A stretch of DNA of 6,976 bases from Thermoplasmata archaeon (lineage in GTDB: Archaea; Thermoplasmatota; Thermoplasmata; SG8-5). This document shows positions 1 through 6,381 of this stretch, piece by piece. The stretch is from positions 1 to 6,976 of the forward strand of contig JAUSPR010000191.1 of assembly GCA_030655715.1 (NCBI GenBank), in the 5' to 3' direction. The stretch's first letter is position 1. Each line of letters begins with the position of its first letter. Position numbers and translations under genes: made by a program. Below the pieces are notes generated by a model. It saw only the letters and a list, made by a program, of their open reading frames with translations, had not been told where the DNA came from and searched no databases.

Positions 1-818
1 AAGCCCTTGTTAGAAAGGCCAAATCATCGAATGTAAAACTGAAAGAAGTGGAAAAATTTGACACTGAACCAGGCATGGGTGTTTCCGCATTTGTGGAGGG
101 CAAGAAAGTGCTTGTCGGGAATCGAAAATACCTGGAGAATAGCGGCATCCAGGTCAAGGATGTAGATGAGATAATTAGAAAGCTGGAGGCCGGGGGAAAG
201 ACAGTTGTGCTGGTTGCGGTCGAGTTAAAACTTGCTGGCATAATCGGCATTGCCGATGCCCTGAAAGAGACCTCTGCCAAGGCAGTAAAAATTCTCAAGG
301 CCATGGGCATCGGTGTCGTGATGATGACCGGCGATAATCCAATCACGGCAAAGGCCATTGCAGGACAACTTGGCATAGAGAAGGTGCTTGCTGGCATTCT
401 TCCGGCGGGCAAGAGCGAGGAAGTCCAGAAGCTTCAGAAAAAGGGCCAGGTCGTGGCATTCGTAGGGGACGGCATCAACGACGCTCCGGCACTGGCACGC
501 GCAGATGTGGGCATTGCCATAGGCACGGGTACGGACGTCGCCATCGAATCAGGCGACATTGTCCTGGTGAAAGGCGATTTGCTTGATGCAGCAGGGGCAA
601 TCCAGCTCAGCAGGAAGGTCATGGGCAGAATCCAGCAGAACGTGTTCTGGGCATTTGCCTACAATATGGCACTGATACCTGTGGCTGCCGGAGCATTGTA
701 TCCACTCTGGGGCATTACATTCAAGCCTGAACTTGCTGGACTGGCAATGGCAATGAGCTCGGTTACTGTTATATCTCTATCTTTACTTTTAAAGAAATTT
801 ATTCCGTCAAACAGATAA
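1..818 (+). CDS. copA: Cu+-transporting P1B-type ATPase, C-terminal part (5' truncated by window edge)
   Basis: The frame is open from the window edge (first full codon at position 3), so the GTG at 48 is internal and not the start. About 271 residues are visible, from the middle of the nucleotide-binding domain to the C-terminus. Seen: the PGMGV glycine motif of the ATP-binding domain, TGDNPITAKAIA of the P domain, the hinge motif GDGINDAPALARADVG, and two closing membrane helices. The first helix carries the Tyr-Asn pair (AFAYN) and the second a Met-x-x-Ser-Ser signature (MAMSS). In this family those residues, with a CPC motif in an earlier helix, mark Cu+/Ag+ exporters (P1B-1). The phosphorylated DKTGT Asp, the CPC helix and any N-terminal metal-binding domains lie outside the window, so the metal is inferred from the last two helices only. 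It is an integral membrane pump that moves Cu+ out of the cytoplasm. No strong T-tract terminator follows the stop. A functional link to the downstream genes is not evident. Confidence 0.93.
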   Translation, partial: ALVRKAKSSNVKLKEVEKFDTEPGMGVSAFVEGKKVLVGNRKYLENSGIQVKDVDEIIRKLEAGGKTVVLVAVELKLAGIIGIADALKETSAKAVKILKAMGIGVVMMTGDNPITAKAIAGQLGIEKVLAGILPAGKSEEVQKLQKKGQVVAFVGDGINDAPALARADVGIAIGTGTDVAIESGDIVLVKGDLLDAAGAIQLSRKVMGRIQQNVFWAFAYNMALIPVAAGALYPLWGITFKPELAGLAMAMSSVTVISLSLLLKKFIPSNR

Positions 819-852
819 AATTATTCTGATAGCTGATATGGCGTGACAGACC

Positions 853-922
853 GCCTGGCACCGTGAATATTACCAGCGCAGAATATCAAAGCTAACAGGC
901 TGTGATAGATCAGGTGCCAGGC
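853..922. repeat. 10-bp inverted repeat with 50-nt loop
   Basis: GCCTGGCACC at 853-862 is the exact reverse complement of GGTGCCAGGC at 913-922. It could form a stem in the 3' end of the copA transcript or be a protein-binding site. No T-tract follows, so it is not a typical archaeal terminator. Confidence 0.45.
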
Positions 923-930
923 CTACGGAA

Positions 931-983
931 CTGGGAATTCCCACTTATTTAGGGAAAAACAATTAAAAAGTGGGTATTCCCAG
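931..983. promoter_or_regulatory. Twin palindromes, probable paired operator
   Basis: TGGGAATTCCCA at 932-943 is a perfect 12-bp palindrome. TGGGTATTCCCA at 971-982 is the same element with one base changed. The match extends outward, so that 931-946 and 968-983 form an inverted repeat with 15 of 16 positions paired around a 21-bp AT-rich spacer. The half-sites lie 39 bp apart centre to centre, just upstream of the tubulin-like gene. This is what a pair of sites for a dimeric helix-turn-helix regulator looks like. The regulator is unknown and the function is inferred. Confidence 0.5.
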
Positions 984-993
984 GGACTGCTAC

Positions 994-1008
994 CAAATAT
1001 CTTTTATG
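994..1008 (+). promoter_or_regulatory. Possible TATA element for the tubulin-like/mevalonate kinase unit
   Basis: The AT-rich stretch CAAATATCTTTTATG would place a transcription start near 1021-1026, leaving a short leader that still contains the GAGG ribosome binding site at 1029. Two other candidates exist: AATTAAAAA at 961-969, between the palindromes, and GTATATCTT at 1014-1022, which would give a leaderless transcript. The sequence does not decide between them. Confidence 0.3.
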
Positions 1009-1028
1009 CTGTCCGTATATCTTGGTTT

Positions 1029-1036
1029 GAGGAAAG
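1029..1036 (+). promoter_or_regulatory. Ribosome binding site that sets the tubulin-like start
   Basis: GAGGAAAG ends about 5 bp before ATG 1042, with the GAGG core 9 bp from it. The in-frame GTG at 970 lies inside the right palindrome and has no such site, so ATG 1042 is preferred. Confidence 0.6.
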
Positions 1037-1041
1037 ATTAC

Positions 1042-2580
1042 ATGGAAGAAAAGGTTAGGAAATTACCCCCTATTGTCCTGGTCGGGGTGGGCGGCGGAGG
1101 CTCGAGAATTCTCTCGGAGGGCCTGGAGAAAGTCAAGAATCATGTACAGTTGGACAGGTATGCCTGCTTGCTGGCCTCAATAGGCGGGGACTTGGAGACG
1201 CCGCATGTTTTCATTGTGGATACCAGTTCGGATCCGAAGACCAAGGGATTTTACACCAACATTCCGGAAGCCCATAAAATTTCACTGTCCAGCAGCATCA
1301 AGGGGATGTCCAGAGGCGCAGGCGGAAAACCGGGCCGGGCATTGAAGGCCGTGTTAAATGAAGAGGTTTCCAGAACCCTGGCAAAAGAACTTTACAAGCC
1401 AGTGAGTGACATAGGCCCGGCAATAGTCGTTTTCATGCACACTGCTGACGGCGGAACCGGCGGCGGTCTAACGCCCGAACTAATACAGCAGATGGCCTAT
1501 GTGCTTCCCCAGTCAACAGTGTTCTGGGTTTTCACAGTGATGCCGACAATGTCCAGCATCTCCCTGCAGGGGCCGAGAACTGTGGCGCCGAACCTGGGAA
1601 AATTGCTCAAAGTTGTAAGGAGAATAGCTGAGCGCGATTACAATGAGATTCCGTTCGAGTGCAGGGAGGCCATAAGGGCCACTGTGCCCGAGGCGAAGGC
1701 CGATAAATCATACGAATTCAGGCACTCAAGAGTGGCTTTATTCCCCATGAGCAATGACCATTTCGCCCAGTGCTACAAGGGTGGCGAGGATCGCGTGGAG
1801 ATCCGTGAGGAAATACTCAACCCATTTCCGATGGAACTTCTGTCCCAGGCGCTTTACCCTTTCCTGAAATATGTTGTCTCGACAGAGCAGGAACAGAAAT
1901 GGATGCAGAAGTACTGGCCCATGGGGCCTATCGATATTCCGGACATCATGGCCGGGGTTCAAGCCGACAGACCAATAGTCACGCCGCATCTCTGGATCGA
2001 CCCTGACGGATGGACAGACCACGGCCCGCAGAACGTGATAAGCGACCTGAAGAACGGCATTATCCACATGGAAAAGGTGGAGGGCGATGTTGATGTCGGG
2101 CTACCGGACTCATTCACCTTCACTGGCTCGCCATCCGCTCTGTTCGAGTTCAGGGCAACCAGCCTGTACTGTATACCAGTCTACCCGGAGGGCAGCAAAT
2201 ATTTTGATACATTCGGGGACCTGATATCGGATGAGTGGTTTCCCATGCTCTCGGGCCAGCTGAAATTTGTCGGGGGTTCGGACGGCAAGAAAATCGGCGT
2301 GCTTAGCCATGCTGCCAACCTGAAGCCGCAGCCAATCACCAGGCCAAAGGACAAGACGCTCGGTTTCGACAATGGCCTGCTGGTCACATTGATATTCGGC
2401 GCGATACCTGCGGATTTCCCGATATGGCTCAAGGCCGTGAAGGACATTATGAAGGAACACAAGACAGAGGAGATGTGGGAGCTTTCCTTCTATGACGCGA
2501 ATGACTGGCTGAACGAGCTTGGGAGATACATGGGCTGGAGGGACTGGCTTACCCAGGATTACAAGGAATCCAGAGAGTGA
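1042..2580 (+). CDS. Divergent tubulin/FtsZ-superfamily GTPase, non-canonical archaeal type
   Basis: This is a 512-residue cytosolic protein with no signal peptide or membrane helix. Loop motifs of the tubulin/FtsZ GTPase fold appear in order: T1 GVGGGGSR (15-22), T2 around VDTSSD (59-64), T3 GAGGKPG (92-98), the T4 signature DGGTGGG (136-142), a VMP turn at 166-168 in the T5 region, and a PMSND turn (235-239) comparable to the FtsZ PND. PIDIPD at 296-301 aligns with the T7 NxDxxD catalytic loop: both Asp are kept (D298, D301) and Asn is replaced by Pro. GTP binding and polymer-dependent hydrolysis are therefore plausible. About 210 residues follow T7, longer than in FtsZ, ending in an aromatic, charged tail (YMGWRDWL). 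It is neither ordinary FtsZ nor a clear CetZ, and resembles the loosely defined non-canonical FtsZ-like families. Its role is unknown; membrane remodelling or division is only a guess. Mevalonate kinase begins 4 bp after its stop, so the two are probably cotranscribed. Confidence 0.85.
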   Translation: MEEKVRKLPPIVLVGVGGGGSRILSEGLEKVKNHVQLDRYACLLASIGGDLETPHVFIVDTSSDPKTKGFYTNIPEAHKISLSSSIKGMSRGAGGKPGRALKAVLNEEVSRTLAKELYKPVSDIGPAIVVFMHTADGGTGGGLTPELIQQMAYVLPQSTVFWVFTVMPTMSSISLQGPRTVAPNLGKLLKVVRRIAERDYNEIPFECREAIRATVPEAKADKSYEFRHSRVALFPMSNDHFAQCYKGGEDRVEIREEILNPFPMELLSQALYPFLKYVVSTEQEQKWMQKYWPMGPIDIPDIMAGVQADRPIVTPHLWIDPDGWTDHGPQNVISDLKNGIIHMEKVEGDVDVGLPDSFTFTGSPSALFEFRATSLYCIPVYPEGSKYFDTFGDLISDEWFPMLSGQLKFVGGSDGKKIGVLSHAANLKPQPITRPKDKTLGFDNGLLVTLIFGAIPADFPIWLKAVKDIMKEHKTEEMWELSFYDANDWLNELGRYMGWRDWLTQDYKESRE

Positions 2581-2584
2581 TTAT

Positions 2585-3520
2585 ATGTCAACTGGGTATG
2601 GCTTTGGAAAGGTGATATTGTTCGGAGAGCATTTCGTGGTTCACTATAGACCCACCATTGCCTCGGGAATATCGAAGAAGACAGTCGCAGAACTCAAGGC
2701 TGGCACAGAACCAGGGTTCCACATAACTGATAATCGACTGGCCGCGCCCGGTTATATCGAGAAATATGCCGAATGCCAGAAAAAATCAGTTGAACTCATG
2801 AATTCTGCAATCTGGCATCTTGATTTTGAAAAAAACCCAGTGGAGGTAACACTGGGCGGCGACCTGTACTGCGCTTCCGGTGTCGGGGCTTCGGCTGCAA
2901 GCTGCGTGGCAATGGCCAGGGCGGTCTCGGAGCATTTTTCTCTCGGGCTGAGCGAGGAACAGATCAACCAATGCGGCCTGGAAGGGGACAAGGCATACGC
3001 TGGCACACCCAGCGGCATTGACAATACATGCTCCACATACGGCGAATTGATTTACTTCAGGAAGAAGAAACCTGGTCCAAATCAGATGGACAGGATGAAA
3101 CTTGGCAAACCTCTGGACATACTGATGGTTTCGACTGGCATAACCACCAAGACCGAGGAAGCGGTTGCAGGCGTCAAGAAGAGAATGGGGGAACATCCCG
3201 AGAAATATGCAAAAATTTTCGACCAGGCCGAGGAACTGGTCAACCAGGCCAGGGACGTGCTCATCGCCGGCGACCTTCTGGCGATAGGAAAACTTATGGA
3301 CCGAAATCATGAGCTCCTGCAAAAAATCGAAGTAAGCCAAGAAAAACTGGATTACCTTGTTGAACTGACCAGGAAAAGCGGTGCGCTGGGCGCGAAGATG
3401 ACGGGCGGCGGCCTTGGGGGCTACATGGTGGCATTGTTCGCTGACGCGGAAACACAGGAAAAGACTGCGCTGGCCTGCGAAAAGGAAGGGTTCAAGGTCA
3501 TACGGGCGAGGATCGGTTAA
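2585..3520 (+). CDS. mvk: Mevalonate kinase (GHMP kinase family)
   Basis: It phosphorylates mevalonate to mevalonate 5-phosphate with ATP, the first kinase step toward archaeal isoprenoid lipids. The 311-residue protein has the three GHMP motifs. Motif 1 is KVILFGEHFVVH (9-20, with the family Lys at 9). Motif 2 is the phosphate-binding loop ASGVGASAA (97-105). Motif 3 is KMTGGGLGG (271-279). GTPSGID (140-146) supplies the expected catalytic Asp146. Motif 2 departs from the usual PxGxGLGSSAA in lacking Pro and the first Ser, a variant I recall from some mevalonate kinases outside the classical archaeal group. The start at ATG 2585 is chosen because the conserved N-terminus begins here; an earlier in-frame start at 2519 would add 22 unrelated residues inside the preceding gene. 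GAGTGATT just upstream is a modest ribosome binding site overlapping the previous stop. Another GHMP kinase cannot be fully excluded, but the neighbours favour mevalonate. Confidence 0.9.
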   Translation: MSTGYGFGKVILFGEHFVVHYRPTIASGISKKTVAELKAGTEPGFHITDNRLAAPGYIEKYAECQKKSVELMNSAIWHLDFEKNPVEVTLGGDLYCASGVGASAASCVAMARAVSEHFSLGLSEEQINQCGLEGDKAYAGTPSGIDNTCSTYGELIYFRKKKPGPNQMDRMKLGKPLDILMVSTGITTKTEEAVAGVKKRMGEHPEKYAKIFDQAEELVNQARDVLIAGDLLAIGKLMDRNHELLQKIEVSQEKLDYLVELTRKSGALGAKMTGGGLGGYMVALFADAETQEKTALACEKEGFKVIRARIG

Positions 3521-3597
3521 GTCGTCATCTGCCGGATTATCAGTAAGAGAATATAAATAGAATTTTTTTATTCACCTCTCTATCAAGGAGGCACTGA
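3521..3597 (+). promoter_or_regulatory. Promoter region of the AMPD-PMDh operon
   Basis: ATATAAAT at 3551-3558 is a good archaeal TATA box and would start transcription near 3577-3582. That gives a leader of about 15-20 nt carrying AAGGAGG at 3585-3591, 6 bp before ATG 3598. The four downstream genes can therefore be expressed separately from the tubulin-like/mevalonate kinase pair. Confidence 0.6.
3563..3569 (+). terminator. T7 tract, possible terminator of the mevalonate kinase transcript
   Basis: Seven consecutive T on the coding strand lie 43 bp after the mevalonate kinase stop. Archaeal RNA polymerase terminates at such tracts without needing a hairpin. The tract also sits between the TATA box and the predicted start site of the next operon, so it may simply be part of the melted promoter region. 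Confidence 0.35.
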
Positions 3598-4905
3598 ATG
3601 AATCTGAGAGATTTTTTGGACAAGCTGGAGCAGGACGGAGAACTAATCCGGATTAGCAAAGAAATAAGCAGCGAATATGAGCTGGCCAATGTCCTGAACT
3701 CGCTGGGTGAAAAGCCCACGATTTTCGAAAACGTGAGAGGCTATAATTTCCCGGTCTTCGGCGGAATAACCTCATCCAGGGACATCATTGCCAAGGCCCT
3801 CGGAACAACGAAAGAAGAATTACTGGGCAAGACTGTTGAAGCGCTGAGAGCGCCCACCCAGCCTGAAATGGTGGAGAACGCGCCATGCCAGGAAGTTGTA
3901 ATTAACGACCCAGACCTGGATAAATTGCCATTTCTCATGCACCTGCCGGATGACGGAGGAAGATATGCCTCTGCCACAGTTGCCATAATCAAGGACCCGG
4001 AAACTGGAAGGAATGCGTGTTATCACAGGATAATGCAGGTTGGCAAGGACCGTTGCACGGCTAGACTTATCCCTAAGCGCCAGACCAGGACGACATACGA
4101 CAAGACGGAAGGCGACCTGGAGATGGCCATCTGCATAGGAAACTCGGTGGCTGTAATGGTCGCGGCATCGCTGGGACCGCCGCCGGGCGTGGATGAGCTG
4201 GCCATAGCCAATACCCTGGATCCCACGCCGCTCGTGAAATGCAAGACTATTGACCTGGAAGTGCCTGCGGACGCAGAATTCGTTCTTGAAGGACGGTTGA
4301 CAAAGCAGGTTGACAGAGAAGGACCGTTCGTGGACCTTACTGAGACTAGGGATTTCGAGCGCCAGGAACCGGTTTTCGTAATCGACTGCATCACCCACAG
4401 GAAGGACGCGATGTATCAGGCTTTACTGCCTGGCAGAATGGAGCACAAGATTCTCATGGGCATGCCCAAGGAGCCTACAATTTACGATGAAGTCAGCAAG
4501 GTCGTGGAATGCAAGAATGTCCTGGTGACAATCGGCGGCGGAAGCTGGCTGCATGCAATTGTTCAGATTAAGAAGAATAATCCAGATGATGGCAAGAAGG
4601 CCATAACCGCGGCATTCGAGGGACACAAGAGCATGAAGCATGTCATCATTGTGGACGATGATGTGGACATTTACGACCCTGTGGCAGTGGAATGGGCACT
4701 GGCCACAAGGTTCCAAGCTGATAAAGATAGTGTGATTCTGAGCGAGCAACCGGGTTCTTCTCTTGACCCGAGCGGCAATCATTCCGGGAAAAAGACATTA
4801 ACCAGCAAGGTCGGGCTGGATGCGACCATGCCTTCCGATGTTGACCCTGCGAAATACGTCAGAGTAAAATACGGGGAGGTGAACCTGGATGATTACGGCA
4901 GGTGA
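3598..4905 (+). CDS. UbiD-family decarboxylase, probable anhydromevalonate phosphate decarboxylase (AMPD)
   Basis: The 435-residue length and whole-length pattern are those of the UbiD family, which uses prenylated FMN. It starts with MNLRDFLDKLE. DREGPFVDLTET (239-250) is the family active-site segment, with E241 and D246 spaced five apart like the two acidic residues of the catalytic Arg-Glu-Glu/Asp network. R156 in TARL is a candidate for the Arg. TIGGGSWLHA (311-320) and KHVIIVDDDVDIYDP (347-361) are typical C-terminal segments. In archaea with phosphomevalonate dehydratase, a UbiD homologue decarboxylates trans-anhydromevalonate 5-phosphate to isopentenyl phosphate. Co-occurrence here with both dehydratase subunits makes that substrate far more likely than a quinone precursor, but substrate assignment rests on context. 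The start is fixed by AAGGAGG 6 bp upstream. The 3' end overlaps the next gene by 17 bp. Without context it would be called UbiD or a 4-hydroxybenzoate-type decarboxylase. Confidence 0.88.
   Translation: MNLRDFLDKLEQDGELIRISKEISSEYELANVLNSLGEKPTIFENVRGYNFPVFGGITSSRDIIAKALGTTKEELLGKTVEALRAPTQPEMVENAPCQEVVINDPDLDKLPFLMHLPDDGGRYASATVAIIKDPETGRNACYHRIMQVGKDRCTARLIPKRQTRTTYDKTEGDLEMAICIGNSVAVMVAASLGPPPGVDELAIANTLDPTPLVKCKTIDLEVPADAEFVLEGRLTKQVDREGPFVDLTETRDFERQEPVFVIDCITHRKDAMYQALLPGRMEHKILMGMPKEPTIYDEVSKVVECKNVLVTIGGGSWLHAIVQIKKNNPDDGKKAITAAFEGHKSMKHVIIVDDDVDIYDPVAVEWALATRFQADKDSVILSEQPGSSLDPSGNHSGKKTLTSKVGLDATMPSDVDPAKYVRVKYGEVNLDDYGR
4873..4882 (+). promoter_or_regulatory. Near-perfect Shine-Dalgarno for the LpdD-like gene
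   Basis: GGGGAGGTGA inside the AMPD 3' end sits 6 bp before ATG 4889. It confirms that the small overlapping gene is translated in its own right. Confidence 0.75.
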
Positions 4906-5206
4906 AGGAAAACACAAGGTCTGGCTCGATAAGATCGAGCTTGAGCACGGCATCGTGTACGTGCTAGGGGGCGGAGGCAGGTCCCATATCGGCGGTGCAG
5001 TCTATGCCGAACCAGGCGAGGGGGAAAAGGTCATTAAACTCGAGGACCATCGCGACCTGGAGGTCTTGATACCCATCGCAAGGGAGGCCTCGGCTAAATA
5101 CGGCTTGCCTGTCCTGGCCACCGGCGGAATTCATATTGACAATGCCACGAAAGAGGAAATCGAGCACATCGTGAAAAATTGCAAGGAGCTGTTGAAATGC
5201 ATTTAA
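4889..5206 (+). CDS. LpdD-like small protein, possible prenyl-FMN chaperone for AMPD
   Basis: This 105-residue soluble protein has the hallmarks of the LpdD-like family as I recall it: a glycine-rich GGGGRSHIGGAV segment (27-38), a central LEDHRD (51-56) and a closing GGIHIDNATKEEIE (79-92). LpdD is the small partner of bacterial gallate decarboxylase (LpdC), a UbiD enzyme, and the domain is named as a prenylated-flavin chaperone with a fold related to proteasome assembly chaperones. Here the gene directly follows and overlaps a UbiD-family decarboxylase by 17 bp, and itself overlaps the dehydratase large subunit by 10 bp. The simplest inference is that it helps load or mature prenyl-FMN on AMPD. 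An alternative is a structural or regulatory subunit of the AMPD-PMDh system. The family match is from memory of its motifs, not from a search. It has no membrane segment, and C98 and C104 show no metal-site pattern. Confidence 0.65.
   Translation: MITAGEGKHKVWLDKIELEHGIVYVLGGGGRSHIGGAVYAEPGEGEKVIKLEDHRDLEVLIPIAREASAKYGLPVLATGGIHIDNATKEEIEHIVKNCKELLKCI
5183..5188 (+). promoter_or_regulatory. Ribosome binding site for PMDh large subunit
   Basis: AAGGAG lies 8 bp before ATG 5197, within the 3' end of the LpdD-like gene. It favours ATG 5197 over the in-frame TTG at 5179. It also favours it over ATG 5224, whose AGGAGG is only 2 bp away. Confidence 0.6.
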
Positions 5207-6381
5207 CGAAACAAGAGGAGGCAATGCTGGACGGAGAAATGGGTGAAGTTGCCCAGAAGTCACTCAGGCTGCTGGTCAGGCTTGGCGAGATATACGGCGC
5301 AGACAGGATGATTCCTGTTGGTTCTGTGCAGGTCGCTGGCGTATCTTACAAGTCCATCGGCGATCCTGGCCTGGATTTTCTTGAGGACTTTGCAGCTAAA
5401 GGCGCAAAAGTGAAAGTTCTCACTTACCTCAACCCGGCAGGAATGGACATGGAGAACTGGAAGGAAATCGGGTTTCCGGAAGAATTCGCAAAGAATCAAA
5501 TTCGAATAATGGAGGCCTTCAGGAAGATGGGTATAGTTGTTACCGCGACTTGCACTCCTTATCTTGCTGGCAATCTGCCCAGGTTCAGGGAGAACATTGC
5601 CTGGTCCGAGTCATCGGCAGTTTCATTCTCAAATTCGGTGATAGGGGCGAGGACAAACAGGGAAGGCGGACCTTCCGCTCTGGCCGCGGCTCTTTGCGGT
5701 GTAACCCCGAATTATGGTCTTCACCTGGATGAAAATCGAAAGCCAGACATGGTAATCGAAGTAGATGCGAACATGGAATTCAACTCGGATTATGGCGCAC
5801 TGGGCTATCATGTCGGCAAACTGGTGAAGAACAAGATTCCCTATTTCAAAGGCCTGAATAACCCGAACACTGACCAGTTGAAAGCCCTGGGAGCTGCAAT
5901 GGCAGCGTCCGGTGCTGTTGCATTATACCATGCCGAGGGTCTTACTCCAGAAGCAAGGGATTTTGATGTTTCTGGATTGGAAAAAGTCCAGGTTGGAAAA
6001 GAAGAGTTGAAGGCCACATTCGACAAGCTGAACACCGGAGAAACACCAGACATAGTGATTCTGGGCTGCCCCCATGCCTCGCTTCGCGAGATTTCCGCTC
6101 TGGCCGACAAAGTGGCTGGAAAAACCCTGAAGAAACCTATCTGGATATGCACCTCCAGAGTGATGAAAGAGGCAGCAGACCGCATGGGTTTTACTGGCAT
6201 CATCGAAAAGGCTGGCGGAAGGGTTGTGGCCGATACCTGCATGGTGGTTTCTCCAATCGAAGACATGGGCTTTAAAACCACTGGCGTGAACTCGGGAAAG
6301 GCAGCCAATTACTTGCCTGGATTCTGCAATCAGAAAGTGATTTTCCACAATGTCGATGAGCTTGTTAAGAGGTGCTTATAA
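5197..6381 (+). CDS. Phosphomevalonate dehydratase large subunit (aconitase X catalytic domain)
   Basis: It dehydrates mevalonate 5-phosphate to trans-anhydromevalonate 5-phosphate together with the small subunit encoded next. At 394 residues it has the normal length for a separate AcnX large subunit. It opens with the family-typical HLTKQEEAMLDGEMGEVAQ. AGVSYKSIGD (47-56) is a conserved active-site region. Three well-spaced cysteines, C119 in TATCTPY, C291 in LGCPHAS and C348 in ADTCMVV, fit the Fe-S ligands of this family. SNSVIGARTNREGGPSA (145-161) is also diagnostic. Bacterial AcnX proteins act on hydroxyproline derivatives, often as fused subunits. Separate subunits beside mevalonate kinase and a UbiD enzyme identify the archaeal mevalonate version. 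The start at 5197 is supported by AAGGAG and by the conserved N-terminus. The stop overlaps the next start by 1 bp, indicating translational coupling. Cytosolic, with an oxygen-sensitive cluster likely. Confidence 0.93.
   Translation: MHLTKQEEAMLDGEMGEVAQKSLRLLVRLGEIYGADRMIPVGSVQVAGVSYKSIGDPGLDFLEDFAAKGAKVKVLTYLNPAGMDMENWKEIGFPEEFAKNQIRIMEAFRKMGIVVTATCTPYLAGNLPRFRENIAWSESSAVSFSNSVIGARTNREGGPSALAAALCGVTPNYGLHLDENRKPDMVIEVDANMEFNSDYGALGYHVGKLVKNKIPYFKGLNNPNTDQLKALGAAMAASGAVALYHAEGLTPEARDFDVSGLEKVQVGKEELKATFDKLNTGETPDIVILGCPHASLREISALADKVAGKTLKKPIWICTSRVMKEAADRMGFTGIIEKAGGRVVADTCMVVSPIEDMGFKTTGVNSGKAANYLPGFCNQKVIFHNVDELVKRCL
6369..6374 (+). promoter_or_regulatory. Ribosome binding site for PMDh small subunit
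   Basis: GAGGTG in the last codons of the large-subunit gene is 6 bp before ATG 6381 and selects that start over the GTG at 6372. Confidence 0.65.

Larger units (their letters stand above)
819..1041. other. Non-coding gap between copA and the tubulin-like gene
   Basis: This 223-bp gap holds no supported gene. It contains a 10-bp perfect inverted repeat with a long loop (853-922), a pair of 12-bp palindromes (932-943 and 971-982), AT-rich stretches that could serve as TATA elements, and a ribosome binding site next to the downstream ATG. No tRNA or convincing snoRNA-type boxes were recognised. Confidence 0.6.

Noticed and set aside
970..1041. GTG at 970 as the start of the tubulin-like protein, adding 24 residues
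   Set aside because: It lies within the right palindrome, lacks a ribosome binding site, and the added residues do not look like part of the fold. ATG 1042 has GAGGAAAG upstream and leads directly into the first strand.
1738..2462. Several antisense open frames of 90-120 codons under the tubulin-like gene, and similar ones under the other genes
   Set aside because: They mirror the strong codon structure of the sense genes, have no recognisable motifs or ribosome binding sites, and overlap each other.
2519..2584. Earlier in-frame start for mevalonate kinase
   Set aside because: It would overlap the tubulin-like gene by 62 bp and add 22 residues with no counterpart. The GHMP N-terminal motif follows naturally from ATG 2585.
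4889..5206. Proteasome assembly chaperone as the function of the small protein
   Set aside because: The LpdD-like fold is related to those chaperones, but no proteasome gene is nearby and the gene overlaps a prenyl-FMN-type decarboxylase.
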